Assembly (NCBI GenBank): GCA_003342895.1
Contig: PTFA01000032.1
Coordinates: forward strand, 6,354,070-6,418,069
Direction: 5' to 3'
DNA length: 64,000 nucleotides
Source of the DNA: Casuarius casuarius
Taxonomy: Eukaryota > Chordata > Aves > Casuariiformes > Casuariidae
Both the position numbers and the translations under genes were made by a program. The stretch's first letter is position 1; the number at the start of each line of letters is the position of its first letter. This document shows, piece by piece, positions 50,080-61,670 of the stretch. The notes beneath the pieces are model-generated. The model searched no databases. It saw nothing but the letters and a program-made list of their open reading frames with translations, and had not been told where the DNA came from.

Positions 50080-50160
50080 GTGCAGAACACCTGGGTTCTG
50101 AAAATGCAGTTGCATGTGACCCTGCGATAATGAAGAAAATATTAATACCTCACTTATGGG
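50080..50160 (+). mobile_element. MIR-like SINE fragment
   Basis: CAGAACACCTGGGTTCTGAA and GCATGTGACCCTGCG are followed by GAAAATATTAATACCTCACT. They fit the MIR words 'cctgggttc', 'gtgtgaccttggg' and 'ataatacctacctca' in order, with a deletion of the pieces between. Confidence 0.4.
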
Positions 50161-53100
50161 ATCTGCTCTTCTCTTGTAAAAATGAATTTTCCTGTAAAGC
50201 TATACTGCTTGGAAACAGGTAAACCAGTCTCTCTGAAGCAGACTAATGCCCAGCTTGATGTCATTCCCTATGTCTGAATAGACTATGAAGACTTGCTAAA
50301 ACTGATTTACTTCAACCCTCACAATTGGATTATTTACTTATTCTCTCTATTAGTTAAAATCATTACTCAGACTCTTTATCTGGAATTAATTGATAATCAA
50401 AGAATGATTCAAATGTCAGTTCAGATAGCTTTTTTAATTCAGATGATACATTTTACAAAGGGATATGATTATTCTTTTATCTCAAGTTTATATATGAAAA
50501 CAAAGAACTGAAAAAAAATCTGTGTTAAATGTCACATTGTCACCAGAGTTTGTAATAGAATCGAAGTTGCCTGGGTCTCTCTCTCCAGCAGATATTGCCC
50601 ACAGTAACACCAGAAGTATGGTGGAGTGACGTGCTCAGACTCCAAAGCTGGCTATGTATCAGGCATTATTTATGTGACTCAGGTTCAGTGCAGTATGAGT
50701 GCAAGGAATCCCAAACCCAGACATGAGCAGATAACTCCCCACAACACTGCCCTGTGCCACATGGACTTACTTATTCAGATTTTTGATAGCTTGGGAATCA
50801 CTGCAGCAGGTTCTGGGTTTTGGTATAAACATACATTATCTTCACCAAACAGTCCCATCCCATAGGGTTGTTACTTTTGGGATTAGCTCTCTAGTGCAGT
50901 GATTTTCAGATGTTTCTAGTTTGGTGTCTCTCTTGAACAAATTACTTATTTACGCATAGTCATTTGTATCCAGTCTTCATTCTTTTCCACCTTTTCCATG
51001 CTGGGGTAGCATTTTGGGGACACAGGCATGCTATAATGCTTTCTCTATTATGAACAATTTAGAAAACTCATTAAAAATGTCTATTAATCCTAGTTCCTCT
51101 GTTCACATAGTCATTCCGATGGTGAAGGTATTTTCCCTCTGGCAATTTTATTAAGTGCAAGTAAGGCATCAGCTCTGAGTTTCACTGCTCATAAGCAGTC
51201 CTAGAACATATGAAGTGCATATAATCCTCAATAGCCTTGTGCTTTTTTGACTCAGATTGGTCGCTCAGAGTCCCCTTGTGGATGGAAACTCAATAATGTG
51301 GCATGATGACGATTAAGGATACTCTGATGCAACTGATTTAGGGTTTAAAATCTGGAGTAGTGTTCCCAGAAAAATCTTCATGAGAGGATGTCCAAACAGA
51401 ACTTCAGGTAACACCAGTGAATGGAAAGGGTAGCAATTTAACTATTGTGATTTACTAAGTGAAAACATAGCCTTGTAACTATACGAGAAAACAGCAAGTT
51501 TGACAGCAACCTGCAGATGTGCTAAACCCAAATCTCATTTTCCTTTTGCATACGGCTCTTGCTTTTGATGTCAATAGAAATACTAGAGAGATCAGGGTTG
51601 GGCCAGAAACTCTCTGTTCAATATCTCTGGACGCAAAATCCTGTTATTAGCATTACAAAAATTGTCTCATGTTCCCAAAGCCTAAATACGTAATTTGTGA
51701 ATGATATTATGTATTTGCAGCTGGCAGTGAAGGGTGATATATTGTTAATGCCTTTCTGCAAATGTTAGATGAATAGCTATCAAAACTCTATTGTCTATAT
51801 TGGCATTCATGTAGCATAGTCTAAAAACACTTCAATCTCTCTCACTAAACTAGAGGTTTTACTATTTTTCACATCATTTGATTTTTTATTACACCTAAAT
51901 AATAAAATATTTTATTAGGATCAATCTAAATCCACACTATTTGCAAATTTAGGATTTTCTCCATAGATTTGGCTCTACTCTCCAGAATCTAAGCTTTCAC
52001 TTTACAGAACTGAACTTTCTCTTGCCCTTCTGGTTGCAAAGGCAGTCTTGGCAACATTTAAATGCTGTACCTTTACAATATATGAGTTAGTGCTGAGCAG
52101 AGTAGAATTGCAAGCCACATTCCATTTATAAAATGAGGTCTAATAAAAAGATGTTTTTTGGCTAAAGACAAGGTAGTCATGCTAGCAATTATGTTTCAAA
52201 CTCTTTATAACATTTGTGGAGTTTATGTAAAAGAAAATGAATAGAAAATTAATATGATAGATGCGTTATTTTCCAGCTGCAATGAATTTGAATAAGTAAT
52301 AATGTATATAAAAATAATTGCTGCTGTTAATCATAGATTTTGCTTCGGTGCTATCTGTTTAAATGACCCTAAGTCACAGAGTACTTTTTAGTTTCTCTTC
52401 TCATTTCTTAAAAATTGAATTGCTCTTGCTAAATGAGTGGTGGATGTCTCTATTCCCTCCCCACAGACCACGGAGGATGAGAAAAGAAATAGTATCTTGT
52501 TTCTATTTCAGAGCCGTCAGCTAGCTTTAGAAATCTTCCTGACTATCTACCTAGGAAATGTCCTCTTCAGAGAGATCGTGCTGCACCTGTCCAGCTATAA
52601 GAGCCAGGTTGCTGTGTGATAAACTTTTAAATTGTGCAAGACATGAAATTCATCAAGGAATGCTTGGAAGATGTGAGGGAACATTCCCCCAGCATGAAAA
52701 ATACCTCGTCACCTTCCCACTAGGTATCAGAGGTACAAAGTTAAATATCCAGCACCACCACAGGGTCGTCAGCCCCCCGCCACACGCTCACTGCTATATC
52801 GTGGAGTCAAAAGGGATAATTCTTCCAAGGAGAGTACAGTCCTAAAGTATTAGACAGGACAGTGTGAAAATATTTATACCTGTTAAATTGGATGGTGGTA
52901 GCAGTTCAGCCACACCAGCAGAGAGCTTGCCTCTGACAAATCTACCCTGTGGCATATCTCGGTTAAGTTTTGCTTTGTTGCATGAGCACAAGCACATTAA
53001 GCATTGCATTACAATGGCTTTGTCTACCCACCATGGTCCCTAATGGGAAAAATAAAGTAAGACTTCTTCCCAACCACCCATGTGGGTGCTTGCACACCAT

Positions 53101-53734
53101 CCATAGCACCAAGTCCTGTCAGGGCTTCACACATATGTCTGCTTACACCAAGGGGCTTTCAAGTTGATTTGCACTCCTTTGAAAAGCTTTCACATGCATT
53201 GTCACAAAAAGTTGCAGCTCTACCTGAAGTAGGGCAGTCTAGGCCAGAATTTGGGTCTTCCATTTGAGAAGAGAATAAAGGATGTCAAAGCCAGAGGTTC
53301 AGTCTCCAAGCTGCAGAGCTGTGGGGCTTGCCTTGCAACAAGTTACACTTGGGGCCTTAAAAAAGGCCACCACAGAAGGTCTGCACAAAGCCTGGGGACC
53401 TAGCAGACCCTGTTCATCCATAATGTTGACTCCATCTCAGACTATTACTCCTGGCAGTAAAGTGTGCTGTGTATCTTTAATGGTGAGCTTTATTAGTTGA
53501 AAGGATTAAACATTTGTAAAATATTTGAGAAATGAAACATGATCAGGAATATTCAAATCATCAGGATAAGACACTAAAAGCACTGCGTTTATTCAATGGC
53601 ATGAATTTTGAAAGGCATTTTAGCTCCACAAAGACTGCAAGCCCACACCTTACTATTTTTATTTGCAGAGGTTTCTAAGGACTCTTAAGTGAGTACAAGT
53701 TGCCACTACAAAATAATACAAAGAGAATTGCTAA
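50161..53734. other. Long A+T-rich non-coding stretch
   Basis: No gene or confident repeat. At about 50897 CAGTGATTTTCAGATG looks like a hAT-type left end, but no matching right end was found. Confidence 0.5.
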
Positions 53735-53830
53735 CCCAAGGAGCTCACAAGTTAGAGCATTGGCAATATTTAACAACAAAATAAACATGCAAATGGGTAG
53801 GAAGATAACTGATCAAAAGTAGGAGTGTTG
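53735..53830 (-). mobile_element. Weak MIR-like SINE tail
   Basis: CCAAGGAGCTCACAAGTTAG resembles the antisense SINE tail ('aagagcttacaatctaa') seen more clearly at 12750. Following words (AAACATGCAAATGGGTAGGA) are only loosely similar. Confidence 0.3.
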
Positions 53831-54784
53831 CATAAATCAATAATTACAGAAGTATCAATATTCACAGCAAGCTGCCATTCCAATCAATCCAGACTTGTCA
53901 TGATTCATTTCAGAGAAGCAGGATCAAATTTACGTGCTGCATTTATTCCTGATTTAGCATGAAGCACATATTAATACAGTGCAGCCACAGTGTTGTGGCT
54001 TCACTTAGCTGAGAGGTGGCAAGTGGCCTTCAGACCTACAAAATACAAAAAGTGCAGAGGTCTTCATTAGGCATAAGGTACATTCTTTACATACATTCAT
54101 TCATACATGCATACAAGCATCCATTCTGTGTCTCAAGGAAAGCTAAGCTACTATCAGCTGGGTTTTTTGAAGTTATATTGCATAGACCAAAACCTGAAAA
54201 AATATCAGGATTTAAGTACTTTGTGGCTGGATAAATCAGTGTCATTTGCATTTTTTATGCTTATAGCAGAATGTTGGCACATACACACAAACTGGAGGAA
54301 ATTACACGGAACTTGTGTTTTTTGGGAAAAGCTGTGGTAGCATTCCAGTTGCGTTTTCCTGATATGAGGTTTGCAGTGTGTGCTAATCCTGAGAAAATAC
54401 AGTCTGGAAAAAGTAGATGCTGCTTATTTCTTATTTGTTTTACTGTATGACTCTAGGAAAAAGCCAGGTGATAAATACATTGACTATTCCTGGTTCTTGC
54501 CAGACGTACAAAGTTTATTTCATTCTTCCCTCTTTACTGGAAAAATTCCACCAGCTTATCCCTGTCAGTCAAGGCTTATGTGAACTAGAGATCCAGTCAG
54601 CCTTAGGCTACATAAAGTAGCCACTTGGCCTAGTCTGGCTTCGGTTGTATTGTGTTACCTGGGATATTCTCCAGTTGAAAGAGAATTGCAGAGCTATTGA
54701 GAAGTGGTACATTGGCTCATCCCCCCACAGCAGACTTCTTCCTGAGAAGCTAGCAGTTCTAGCCGTGCTGAAAGTGAAATTTTA
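53831..54784. other. Non-coding sequence
   Basis: Frames of 60 to 77 codons at 54016-54620 overlap and show no protein resemblance. A CATT-rich run lies at about 54090-54125. Nothing else is recognised. Confidence 0.5.
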
Positions 54785-54865
54785 ATATGGCCTTGGCAGT
54801 GCTCCATTGGCATGTCCCCAAATTTACACTAGTGTAACCAAGATCAGTGCCTGTGCCAATGTCTG
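54785..54865. mobile_element. Palindromic MITE-like element
   Basis: A perfect 14-bp palindrome, TTACACTAGTGTAA (54824-54837), lies in AAATTTACACTAGTGTAACC followed by AAGATCAGTGCC. This matches the 'gatttacaccagtgtaactgagatcag' word of common reptilian palindromic repeats. TGCTCCATTGGCATG lies to the left. Outer borders are not clear. Confidence 0.5.
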
Positions 54866-56309
54866 TATTGTATTAAAGATAAATTGGACAAGATGTGTTC
54901 ATATCTGAACTAAACTCAGCAAATCAAAAATGAACTTAGCAAAATAAAATCAGATGGTCTGACTCATCCTCTTTTGAGAGATCATGATAAAACATGGCTG
55001 TTCCAGAAGCGCTAATGTGATCTTAATAAAAGAAGACACTGTGAAAAAGGCTGGGGGGAAAAAATGTTGTCAAAAAGAGGAGTTTTCACTGTGTCTGGCT
55101 CAGCCTCATAGATCCCATCCCATCTAAATAGACGAAAAACCTCAGCTTCCTTCATTGACATACACAGAATAAAATCACTGCACAGGCAGAACACCATGAT
55201 CATGCATAGTTGGTAGGTACCAGACTATAATTTCTTGTTCAAAATACCAAAATGCACCAGTTTAACTGAAAGAACTAGGACATGATATGAAGCAGGCATG
55301 AGCTAAAGCACAAAACAGGGGGAATGACTGGAGCCTACCCCCTCCTATTCCCGAAAAAACTGCCTAATCATTAGCCTGGGGAGTCATGCTTTCACTCTCC
55401 CTTTCTCCTTCTCTCAGTGAATTCAAACCATTTTTCTGCACAGTGGTACAGCTTCATGAGGAGTGGTAACACGTTCCCAGAAAAGCCTATAGTCTAATGA
55501 CTAGAAGTGTGTTTGAATTCTTTCTGACAAGAATAGGAACTGAATGTGGATTTCCTAATTCCTAACCTTGAGGTTGATGCAAGACAGAAACAGTGGTCGT
55601 TGCTTTCCTAGAAGTCTTTTAAAAGAAAATAAGTCTTCAGTGAGTTTGCAAGGAACTTTGTCTAGTTAACCTATGCTGGGCACGCTCTGAGAGCATCTTC
55701 AGGGTCCATCCATCTGCCATGTCCCCTTGTTTGTTGGTTACTGGAGATGAAGGGGCCAGCGCAGACAGCCTATCTGTTTTCCTAACCTGATGGGTTGAAG
55801 GGGTTGTGACATGAGAGGAGGGAGAGGGTGTGAGCATGAGACGAGAGAAGAAATTCATCTTCTGTCATCAAAATTGCACCAGTATCTTTGAATAGCAGGT
55901 AAACGCACAGTCACATCTGTGTAGCCATATCTCCCAATTGCTTGTTTAATTGCTGACTTATCAGGTATTTAGTCAAGTCACTTGAATAGCAATATTCCTT
56001 CAGCTGTCTTATTTTATACACCACTGCGTCTTTGGTCCCAGCCTTGTCCTGACTCCTGAGCACACATCAACCCTGTAGGACACAACCTCTCCCCCTACAT
56101 GCCCTGCTTCCCTTGGACATGAAACCCAGGAGCAGTGGCCAGAGTGGGACCATGCCATACATCAAGCTGTTCTCCTGTGTAGAGGCTGAGGGGTGCATGG
56201 TACACACAGGCCACAGGTCAGGTTAGATGCAGCCAGAGAAGCCAAAGGATCAGTCTCACATGGCCACATATGAGGGACCTACTTCTCCTCTGTCAGGAGA
56301 ACTGTACCA
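54866..56309. other. Non-coding sequence
   Basis: Nothing recognised. Minus-strand frames of 63 and 73 codons are unremarkable. Confidence 0.5.
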
Positions 56310-56403
56310 GTAAAGTCAAACCCCTTTTAGGGCTTGAACCTGGGACCTTGAAAGTAAGAGTGTTCCCAGATGAACTCTGACAGCTCTTTATCGGTAAAGT
56401 CAA
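56310..56403 (-). mobile_element. tRNA-like insert flanked by 10-bp direct repeats
   Basis: GTAAAGTCAA occurs at 56310-56319 and again at 56394-56403, bracketing exactly 74 nt (56320-56393), the length of a tRNA. On the minus strand the insert holds GGTCCCAGGTTCAAGCC, where GGTTCAAGCC fits the pol III B box and T-arm. GAGCTGTCAGAG sits at about the D-arm position. The acceptor stem ends do not pair, so it is not a working tRNA. It may be a tRNA-derived retropseudogene or SINE head with its target-site duplication. Chance flanking repeats remain possible. Confidence 0.45.
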
Positions 56404-57224
56404 GAAAGCAAGACTACAGTGCAGAAAGGTATGTGAAGACCTTTGTAATGCGGTCATTAAGATCAACCTGAGAGTACATTCACAAATATCATGACAACAT
56501 TGTGGATGCTAAGTGCTATCTAAAAAATGCATTCCTGTCTAAGTGCTAGTATTAGACAAGGTGCATTCTTGTCAAATACTGTATGGTCCAGTAATTGAAA
56601 AGGGTCATTAAACATTTACTGAAAGTCAAACTAGAAACACATGGATGAACAACATTGTACTTGAATACCCCATAGCAGTCAGTGATACCACAGATTAAGT
56701 GGCAGCATGGTACAGGTTTGCAGGAGAGGAGAGACAAAAAAAAAAGCAAAAACTTCAGATAAGGAAGGCTGCAGTGTGTGATCAACTTTTGTGCTCTTGC
56801 TTCAGAGAGCTGGCAGTCAACATGTAGCAAACCATCAATGTTCACACTTGCATTCCATTCATGAGATATACCTACAGATTTATTGTGCATGACTATTTGA
56901 TATGACAACAAATTTGATATCAGGTAGGCAGAGTCTGAATTATTTAACTGTTTTCCTAGAGTATTTTATTTTTATTATTTAATGAGTGCTGACTTTGCAA
57001 TTGGTGCTGGTCAGCAAACTTTAACTCCAACATGCTTATGCTTGGTCTAATGAAGTCCTTCACTGCTTTGCTCATGGGCTGATTTAATGCTTTGAGGAAT
57101 TCCAGCTTCCACTAAATTCCGGACCTCTGTGTGATGTTGTCCCATCATGGTCTTTAGGACTAAGTGGACCAGCACCAAACCTACAGCTCTCAGCTGTGGC
57201 CCTCTCCTGGTAAAACAGGCCCTG
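56404..57224. other. Non-coding sequence
   Basis: A 119-codon minus-strand frame at 56552-56911 has no recognisable motif. No repeat identified. Confidence 0.5.
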
Positions 57225-57300
57225 GATCAGCCTCAAACCAAGGATCAGGGCTAAATTCTGCACACTCCCTTCTCCCCCCAGATTATCTTCACCCATGTAG
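57225..57300. mobile_element. Possible palindromic-family fragment
   Basis: GGCCCTGGATCAGCCTCAAA and GGATCAGGGCTAAATTCTGC resemble terminal words ('gggctaaattctg') of the same reptilian palindromic repeats. The 3' half is unclear. Confidence 0.35.
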
Positions 57301-59042
57301 CCCCAGCAGATAGAACACTTCTTCTGAGATCTGGTGTGGCATATGTAAGATGTGAAAACAACACAAAGACAAAATTAAAATGTTTCTGATCCATTATGCA
57401 GAAGGAGGATATTCTACATGAAAATATTATTTACATGAGTTTGCTATTATAAAACCTGATTTTGTATTCAAGATTTAAGGTCTCCGTGGATGTGGAAAAA
57501 CACTTTGAGAGGAAGGCTTTGAAATGCTGAATTGCCTTGTATAAGATAAAATCGATATTTTGAAAAAAAAAAGTAAAGTGGAAATTAATGTTCTTGTAAT
57601 AGGTGAGTAGCTTTTACACAATTATTTCATGGTGATAGACTTGGTTTTGATGTAGCTTAATTAGCAGAATGTAAATTATATATATATTTTTTAAGCTGTG
57701 CATATGTATAATACAAGATTTTTTTTTATTTCATTGTGGAGCAAAACATTTGATGTGGCTCTGCAAAAAGCTCTAATACACATCGAAAAGCAATCAACAA
57801 ACTCTTTGAGTACATCAAGCAGGATAATTTAGATGGTTTTTAATCATGATTATGAAAATATAATTAGGTGGTTTCATGTTCGTTGGTGAGTGCGTATGGA
57901 AAAGTGATTCTCCAAATAGAAAAATATGGATAACACTACCCAGGAGCCAGGAAACAACCACACACACATGCATATACAAACCAAACAAAAAACTGCTGGC
58001 CTGCTTCTCCAGTAGATCAGCAGGTAACATGTTTAAACAGAATGTCATTTCCTTTAGGATGCCAGAAAGATTCTTATTTAACACACAGATTACACAGAAG
58101 TAGCTTTGGAAAAATGCCCCTTTTTAATGTGCTAGAAATCATTAGTCTGCAATTTAATAAAATAAAATCCTCTTTTCGGAATTTAGGCAATGAGCAGAAG
58201 ATGCACTTTGGGTCTAATCAAACTAGAGTTTTACTGAAGGAAATATAGAGTTTTTTATGAGAGTGCTTTAACTCTGCCTGGGCCTCGAATATGAGAATGA
58301 ATGCCATGTGTGCATGTGTACAGTCTTCAGGTGAAGTCTCCTCTTGATGCTTTTAACCACCTTGTGTCCTGCCATTCTTCGATCCCAAGAAAGGCTGTCT
58401 ACGGAACCCTCACATCTGAGTTTTATGCACCTTTTACTTGCCACAGGTAAATGGCTTCATCTGTGCAGGTTCTCTTTGAACAAAGTTTCCCTATGCTTTC
58501 AGTGCTTTTTGTTTTGCTGATCATGATCTCCTGTATTTCCAAATGACTTATTTTTCTTAATAGCAGTTGATTAATCCTCAGCACAGTGCTGTATGCCATG
58601 ATGCTTCATCCGCTTATATAACAATATCTTAACTATTTGCAGCATTATTCTCAATTCCTTCCCTTTACGTACTACCGTTATACTTTTGGTTGTCCGTGAG
58701 TACTGAGTAGACACTCTTGCTAGCTGGAGGTCTGTTTCATGGCTGGATACAGGTAACTTATAACTGGTTAAGGCCAGTGCCTGACTCCCTGTATGCAATC
58801 CTCACACGGATGCTCCTCTGCTTTGGTCTTCACTCTCCCCTCCAATTCTTGTGAACCAAAGTTACCGCTATCAGCCTGCCAATATATTGAAGAGTGGGCC
58901 TGATTCGGGGAATAGAGACACATTTTTAACTTTTTCCTATAAAAAAACCTGCCTGTTTTGGCCTTTTTCTTTTTCCACTCTCTTTAGTGTTTTTTTTCCC
59001 CTCTTTCCTTAGCAAGGTCTGTTTCATGGAAGGCTTTATCTC

Positions 59043-59075
59043 TCACTCTGAGGGAGTGATTATCACTATAGTGAT
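59043..59075. repeat. Two adjacent short perfect hairpins
   Basis: TCACTC (59043-59048) pairs with GAGTGA (59054-59059), and 2 bp later ATCACTATAGTGAT (59062-59075) is a perfect 14-bp palindrome. Both share TCACT / AGTGA words, so they may come from one small palindromic element. Confidence 0.75.
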
Positions 59076-59240
59076 GACTAGGGATATCTCAGTAATCTCC
59101 TCCCATCTCATGTGGATCACTAACAAATAATCTCTTCTCACCACTTCATACCAAAGGCTACATCTACTTTCAGTGATGTGGTGGAAATGCATAAAAGAAT
59201 AAAAGAATTACTTCAGGTTCTTTTTGAGCACTTTGGTCAC

Positions 59241-59263
59241 TTTTTTTTTTTTTTTTTTTTTTT
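59241..59263. repeat. Poly-T run, 23 bp
   Basis: An uninterrupted run of T, poly-A on the minus strand. No retroposon body recognised on its flank. Confidence 0.9.
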
Positions 59264-60247
59264 ACATTTAGAGAATTGGTTTTGATATGAACCCTGTAGA
59301 ATTAAATATTTGGTAGAAAAAAAAAATATATAGCAAGTGGGTAGAAGATATATGGAAACATTTTTTTTCCAGTCAGCTAAACACAAATGACCTATTTGCC
59401 ATTAGAGACTCATAGGAAGCAAAATATTTCCTTTCAGTCGGTCAATCTAAAGTCCAAAATAATCCTAATATTTATCAAGCTCTGAGGTACTGAAATGGCA
59501 ATCATAAAACACAGGCTTGGTGAAAAGTCAAAAATTTTTTTAATGAACGGTGTTTTAAGACTTACTGGAAGAACAATTAAATGCCCCTTAAGTTAGTGAC
59601 AGCAGAAACAACTGACGTTATTGCCCAAAGCACAGCTCAACTTGACAAGGCAGGAGCAGAAATGGCAGAAGTGGAGCGCAGGCCCGAAGCTTTCCTGTAT
59701 GTAGATTGTGAATAAAACAGCCGGGGTTTTGTTTGCTTGTAGGCGTATGTGTGAGGGAGTGAAAAATTGTAAGAAAACAGGACACAAAGAAAAAGCCACC
59801 TGCTAGAGTAATAAGCAATGGTGCATTGCCATGGGGAGAAACCAAAAGACAGTTCTTCCTGGCAGAGTACTTACTAAAAAGACGGACTTCCCTTTCCAAA
59901 CAAGAAAATGCCTTGTTTGCTCCTGCTTTGTTATACTAGTGTTCTATGTGCGTTCCCTGCGAATAAATAGGGCTGTTCCTAAAGAAATCCTGGGTTCCTC
60001 TCATCCACTTCCCTTCCTAATGCAAAGAAGCTAGCAAGGCCCCAGATTTTGGCTAACTACTCAGACCAAAAGGGACAAAAATTTTAGCTGGCATCGAAAC
60101 CTGCACTGCACATATTAGGTCTTCTTATCAACAGTTAGAGAAAAGAAGGACTATTCCTTCCCACCCAGGAGGCGAGGCTCCATTCTTTCCTACATGCTGT
60201 CACCAGCAGGATTGCCTCCTTCCCTCTGGAAGATTGTTACAAACTCT

Positions 60248-60319
60248 GGCCCAATCCTGTTACTACTGAAGCGAATGGGAGTTTTGCCATTGACTTCAAT
60301 GAGACCAGAAGCAGGCCCT
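60248..60319. mobile_element. Palindromic 'CCATTGACTTCAAT' element, clearest copy
   Basis: The central arms ACTGAAGCGAATGG (60265-60278) and CCATTGACTTCAAT (60287-60300) pair at 12 of 14 positions across 8 nt. Outer words GGCCCAATCCTG (60248-60259) and GCAGGCCC (60311-60318) are partly complementary. The copy is about 72 bp and non-coding. Its layout matches a foldback MITE family that is abundant in crocodilian and turtle genomes. I do not give it a family name because I cannot verify one. Confidence 0.6.
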
Positions 60320-61352
60320 CTGCTAGCAAATCCATGCTTTAAAGTCCTTTCCAGATACTAAATAAAACTGTGCTTGCAAGTAATTTGGATGCCAGCAAGC
60401 TGGCCCAGTTTGCCATGAAATTCAAAGATGCCCAACAATGTGATGTTTATTAGGATACAATTAAAGTATCTTTTCTGTAGTGCAATATGTAATTTCCTTT
60501 CCAATAAAAATATAAACTTGCCGTATGTGCAAACAATTTTAGCATTTCTGTTTTTATGCCATCTTACCGACAAGAAACTCCCCACTGTTATAATTTGTCT
60601 CATCCTTCTCTCTCTTGTAGAACCAGCCTTTGTTCCTTTTTGCAGTGCCAGGGACTTGCTGAGCTCCACCTGATGTGATTTGTCCAGGCATTAATAATGT
60701 ATCTTCAAGATGCAAGATGCATGAATTCCTTTAGTAACAGATCTGCTGGCAGACTGCTGTACCATATTGTGCTGCTTTTCTGAAACAGGGGAAGGCAGGA
60801 GAACCACACACAGCACACGCACATGCACACACATGTACATGCAAAGGTAATAAGGCTTGGGAATGAGGGGTGTCCTATTATTATAAGGAGGTCATTGCAT
60901 CCTTAGACTGAGGTCAGGCTGAGGATAATGAATATTACAGTAACCGTTCCTCAGAAAGGGACGCTCTTACCAACCATCCCAGAAATCCCTGTGGAAAGAC
61001 CTGAGATATCCACAGAATGGCAGTCATTTTAGGAAACCCAGCAAATGAGCCTGGAGCATTATCTTGCTGGGGAGTTCTCTTCCGTTGTCCCCAAGCATCA
61101 TAAAACCAAATTAACTTTGCCTCTAAATAATCCCCACTTCCTGCTTCCAGAAGATGGGACTGCAAGTGTCAGAGCTGTGATCACACTCTGACGTGTGATT
61201 TCTAGATATCAAAAGGATGTAATTTATTTACTGTGCATCTCGTAGAGGGGAAAGTTCATCCTGGAAAACAATTGCACAAACAGGAGGTCATAGGCTCCTA
61301 GTTAAAGCGAAGAGCTCTGACAGGCTCAGTCAATACAAGCCAGGCCAATTTG
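60320..61352. other. Non-coding sequence
   Basis: No gene recognised apart from the CA-rich run. Frames of 76 to 103 codons at 60358-61165 are without resemblance. Confidence 0.5.
60804..60842. repeat. CA-rich imperfect microsatellite
   Basis: CACACACAGCACACGCACAT and following CA-rich bases, interrupted by G and T. A decayed dinucleotide repeat. Confidence 0.8.
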
Positions 61353-61670
61353 ACGCTCCCCTCCATACGTTGCTTACGGTGGGCCCACCTGCCCTCGAAG
61401 CCCCCTCCGCCCTAAAAAAAGCTCATTTAATCAATATCATCTGCTTGCAGGGCCGTGTGCTGTTCCCACTGCTTGGGCTCTGCCTGCGTTGCCATAGCAA
61501 CCCCTCTCCACCGGCTGTGCGATGCCCGCTTGATGCGTTTCAGTCCTGCCGCAGACCAGACCGACAGATACCAGCGTCTTCGCTGCTGGGCCAGTGGGAG
61601 CAGCCACCGCGGGGTCCCAGCGAGGGATAGGGGAGGCCAGCAATGGGCTCTTGGGCTCGGCCGCCGTCGG
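61353..61670. promoter_or_regulatory. CpG-rich patch with X-box, candidate promoter or enhancer
   Basis: About 22 CpG dinucleotides occur in about 318 bp, far more than in neighbouring DNA, where CpG is scarce as usual for methylated vertebrate DNA. The patch contains the X-box at 61488-61501. TTTAATCAATATCATCTGCTTGCAG before 61451 could serve as a splice acceptor. The longest open frame of the window, 143 codons on the minus strand (61437-61868), overlaps this patch, but open frames are expected in G+C-rich DNA and I do not recognise the protein. I see no TATA box or clear start. It could be an unmethylated regulatory element, a first exon of an unseen gene, or decayed CpG island. Confidence 0.4.
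61488..61501. promoter_or_regulatory. RFX X-box
   Basis: GTTGCCATAGCAAC is a full match to the palindromic X-box GTNRCCNNRGYAAC bound by RFX transcription factors, which drive ciliary and some other gene sets. Both half-sites are complete and correctly spaced. The CpG-rich setting makes it more credible than an isolated match. Target gene unknown. Confidence 0.6.

Larger units (their letters stand above)
57301..60247. other. A+T-rich non-coding stretch
   Basis: No gene is seen. Contains the CA-rich bit at 57957-57976, the double hairpin at 59043-59075 and the T-run at 59241-59263. The 89-codon and 93-codon minus-strand frames show no protein resemblance. Confidence 0.5.

Noticed and set aside
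50897..50960. CAGTGATTTTCAGATG as a hAT-type left terminal repeat
   Set aside because: No matching right end or 8-bp duplication was found within several hundred bases.
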